Shown in pieces: positions 60,055-64,000 of a stretch of 64,000 nucleotides of DNA. Made by a program: the position numbers and the translations under genes. The stretch is from Trichoplax sp. H2 (lineage: Eukaryota; Placozoa; Uniplacotomia; Trichoplacea): the NCBI GenBank assembly GCA_003344405.1, contig NOWV01000002.1, positions 124,001 through 188,000 on the forward strand, written 5' to 3'. Within the stretch, counting starts at the first letter, position 1; each line of letters starts with the position of its first letter. A model generated the notes under the pieces. That model was not told the origin of the DNA. It did no database searches and saw only the letters and a program-made list of their open reading frames with translations.

Positions 60055-60885
60055 GCCTCCAGAGAAACGACGTGGATTTGACGAACTGGTCCAGTGGCTC
60101 AAATTTCACTCTGCCTAGTGAAAAAAAGCAAATGCAAAATTGATCTTGCAACGCCGAACTGATTGCTCCTTTTAGCCTCTTTTCACGGCCAATACACAAG
60201 CCAATTACGGTCAACAATTCCATTGAGGATATTGCAGCTGGTAGGTCAAATTAGGCGTTGTTTGCATGTCAAATCCATCCGTATGTAGAGGATATCGATC
60301 ACTGCAAGAAGTCGCCTAGTCAGATGGACGTACTGTACTATACCGTAGACGTACCGAATACCATGACAACTGGGTCACCAATGAGCTTATTCTAACAGCT
60401 ATCCATCTCATAATCGTTATAGGAAATTCTTCACTTAATTTACACCTTTCTACAAGAGTTAATTAGACAACAATAATTCATATTACAAGAGTTTATAAGC
60501 ATAGGCAAACAATACTGTAGAGTATCGTCGATACGGAGGTAAAACAACGACGTTATTATTTCTAGGATAGCAATTAGTAACGGTATGAAAAGATCATTTT
60601 TCCTTCAACTTGGCTAGGAATGGATAAATTAATAAGGCAAAAATTTTATCTTTTATAGCTCTTTGCAGTATTATAAAATATCTATACAAGGTAAACAAGC
60701 AAGAAACAAAATAAAAGTGTACAATTGATTGAACGGTATATCAGGAGGATACAATCCATCAAATAATAACTCTATTTTTTCCACACTAAGCGCTCTCCTT
60801 CTAACACATTATAGATAGATTGGAAGTCCATCTTTTCACTATTCTTTGGAAATGGTGCATGTATCTAAAGTCCTGAAAAATAAAA

Positions 60886-64000
<3,115 letters not shown>

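Larger units (their letters stand above)
59385..60885. promoter_or_regulatory. Head-to-head intergenic region between VPS35 and the NEK11-like gene
   Basis: 1.5 kb separates the two start codons, so both promoters must lie here or overlap (inference). It is locally more GC-rich than its surroundings, with C-rich tracts near 59913-59935 and a concentration of GTACAGTAC/ACTGTAC palindromes at 59821-60003. I see no clear TATA box placed for either gene. The ORFs at 59402 and 60032 have no support. Confidence 0.5.

Overview
The window is animal nuclear DNA: AT-rich, with many short GT-AG introns (mostly about 50-200 bp) and protein families that occur together only in Metazoa (a CHD6-9 remodeller, FoxC/FoxQ1/FoxF forkhead factors, VPS35, NEK11). 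The compact introns, AT bias and ancestral-looking gene structures suggest an early-branching animal. A placozoan such as Trichoplax is my best guess, but nothing in the sequence proves it.

Layout. (1) 1-7515 (+): the 3' part of a class III CHD (CHD6/7/8/9, Kismet-like) chromatin remodeller in 34 exons, 5' end outside the window; about 1,396 residues are visible. (2) 9563-11242 (-): a single-exon FoxC-like gene, tail-to-tail with CHD. (3) 11243-42299: a 31 kb stretch with no credible gene, holding only degenerate local duplications, microsatellites and palindromes. (4) 42300-43809 (+): a two-exon FoxQ1-like gene. (5) 43810-49544: spacer with two degenerate tandem-repeat fields. (6) 49545-51761 (+): a two-exon FoxF-like gene whose intron holds a 180-bp tandem duplication and whose 3' end is itself tandemly duplicated. 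(7) 54163-59384 (-): complete VPS35, 17 coding exons including a probable ATG-only first exon, 799 residues. (8) 59385-60885: a short head-to-head promoter region rich in GTACAGTAC-type palindromes. (9) 60886-end (+): the 5' part of a NEK11-like kinase, cut by the right edge.

The three forkhead genes form a FoxC-FoxQ1-FoxF cluster, equivalent to the FOXQ1-FOXF2-FOXC1 type of cluster known in bilaterians but in a different order. FoxQ1 and FoxF share an intron at exactly the same codon boundary inside the DNA-binding domain, whereas FoxC has none. The long gene-free interval between the divergent FoxC and FoxQ1 starts is the natural place for shared developmental enhancers. CHD, VPS35 (retromer) and NEK11 (cell-cycle kinase) are housekeeping-type neighbours.

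Exon boundaries were read by eye from splice sites, reading phase and recalled family conservation. All internal phases close, which supports the models, but no alignment or transcript data were available.
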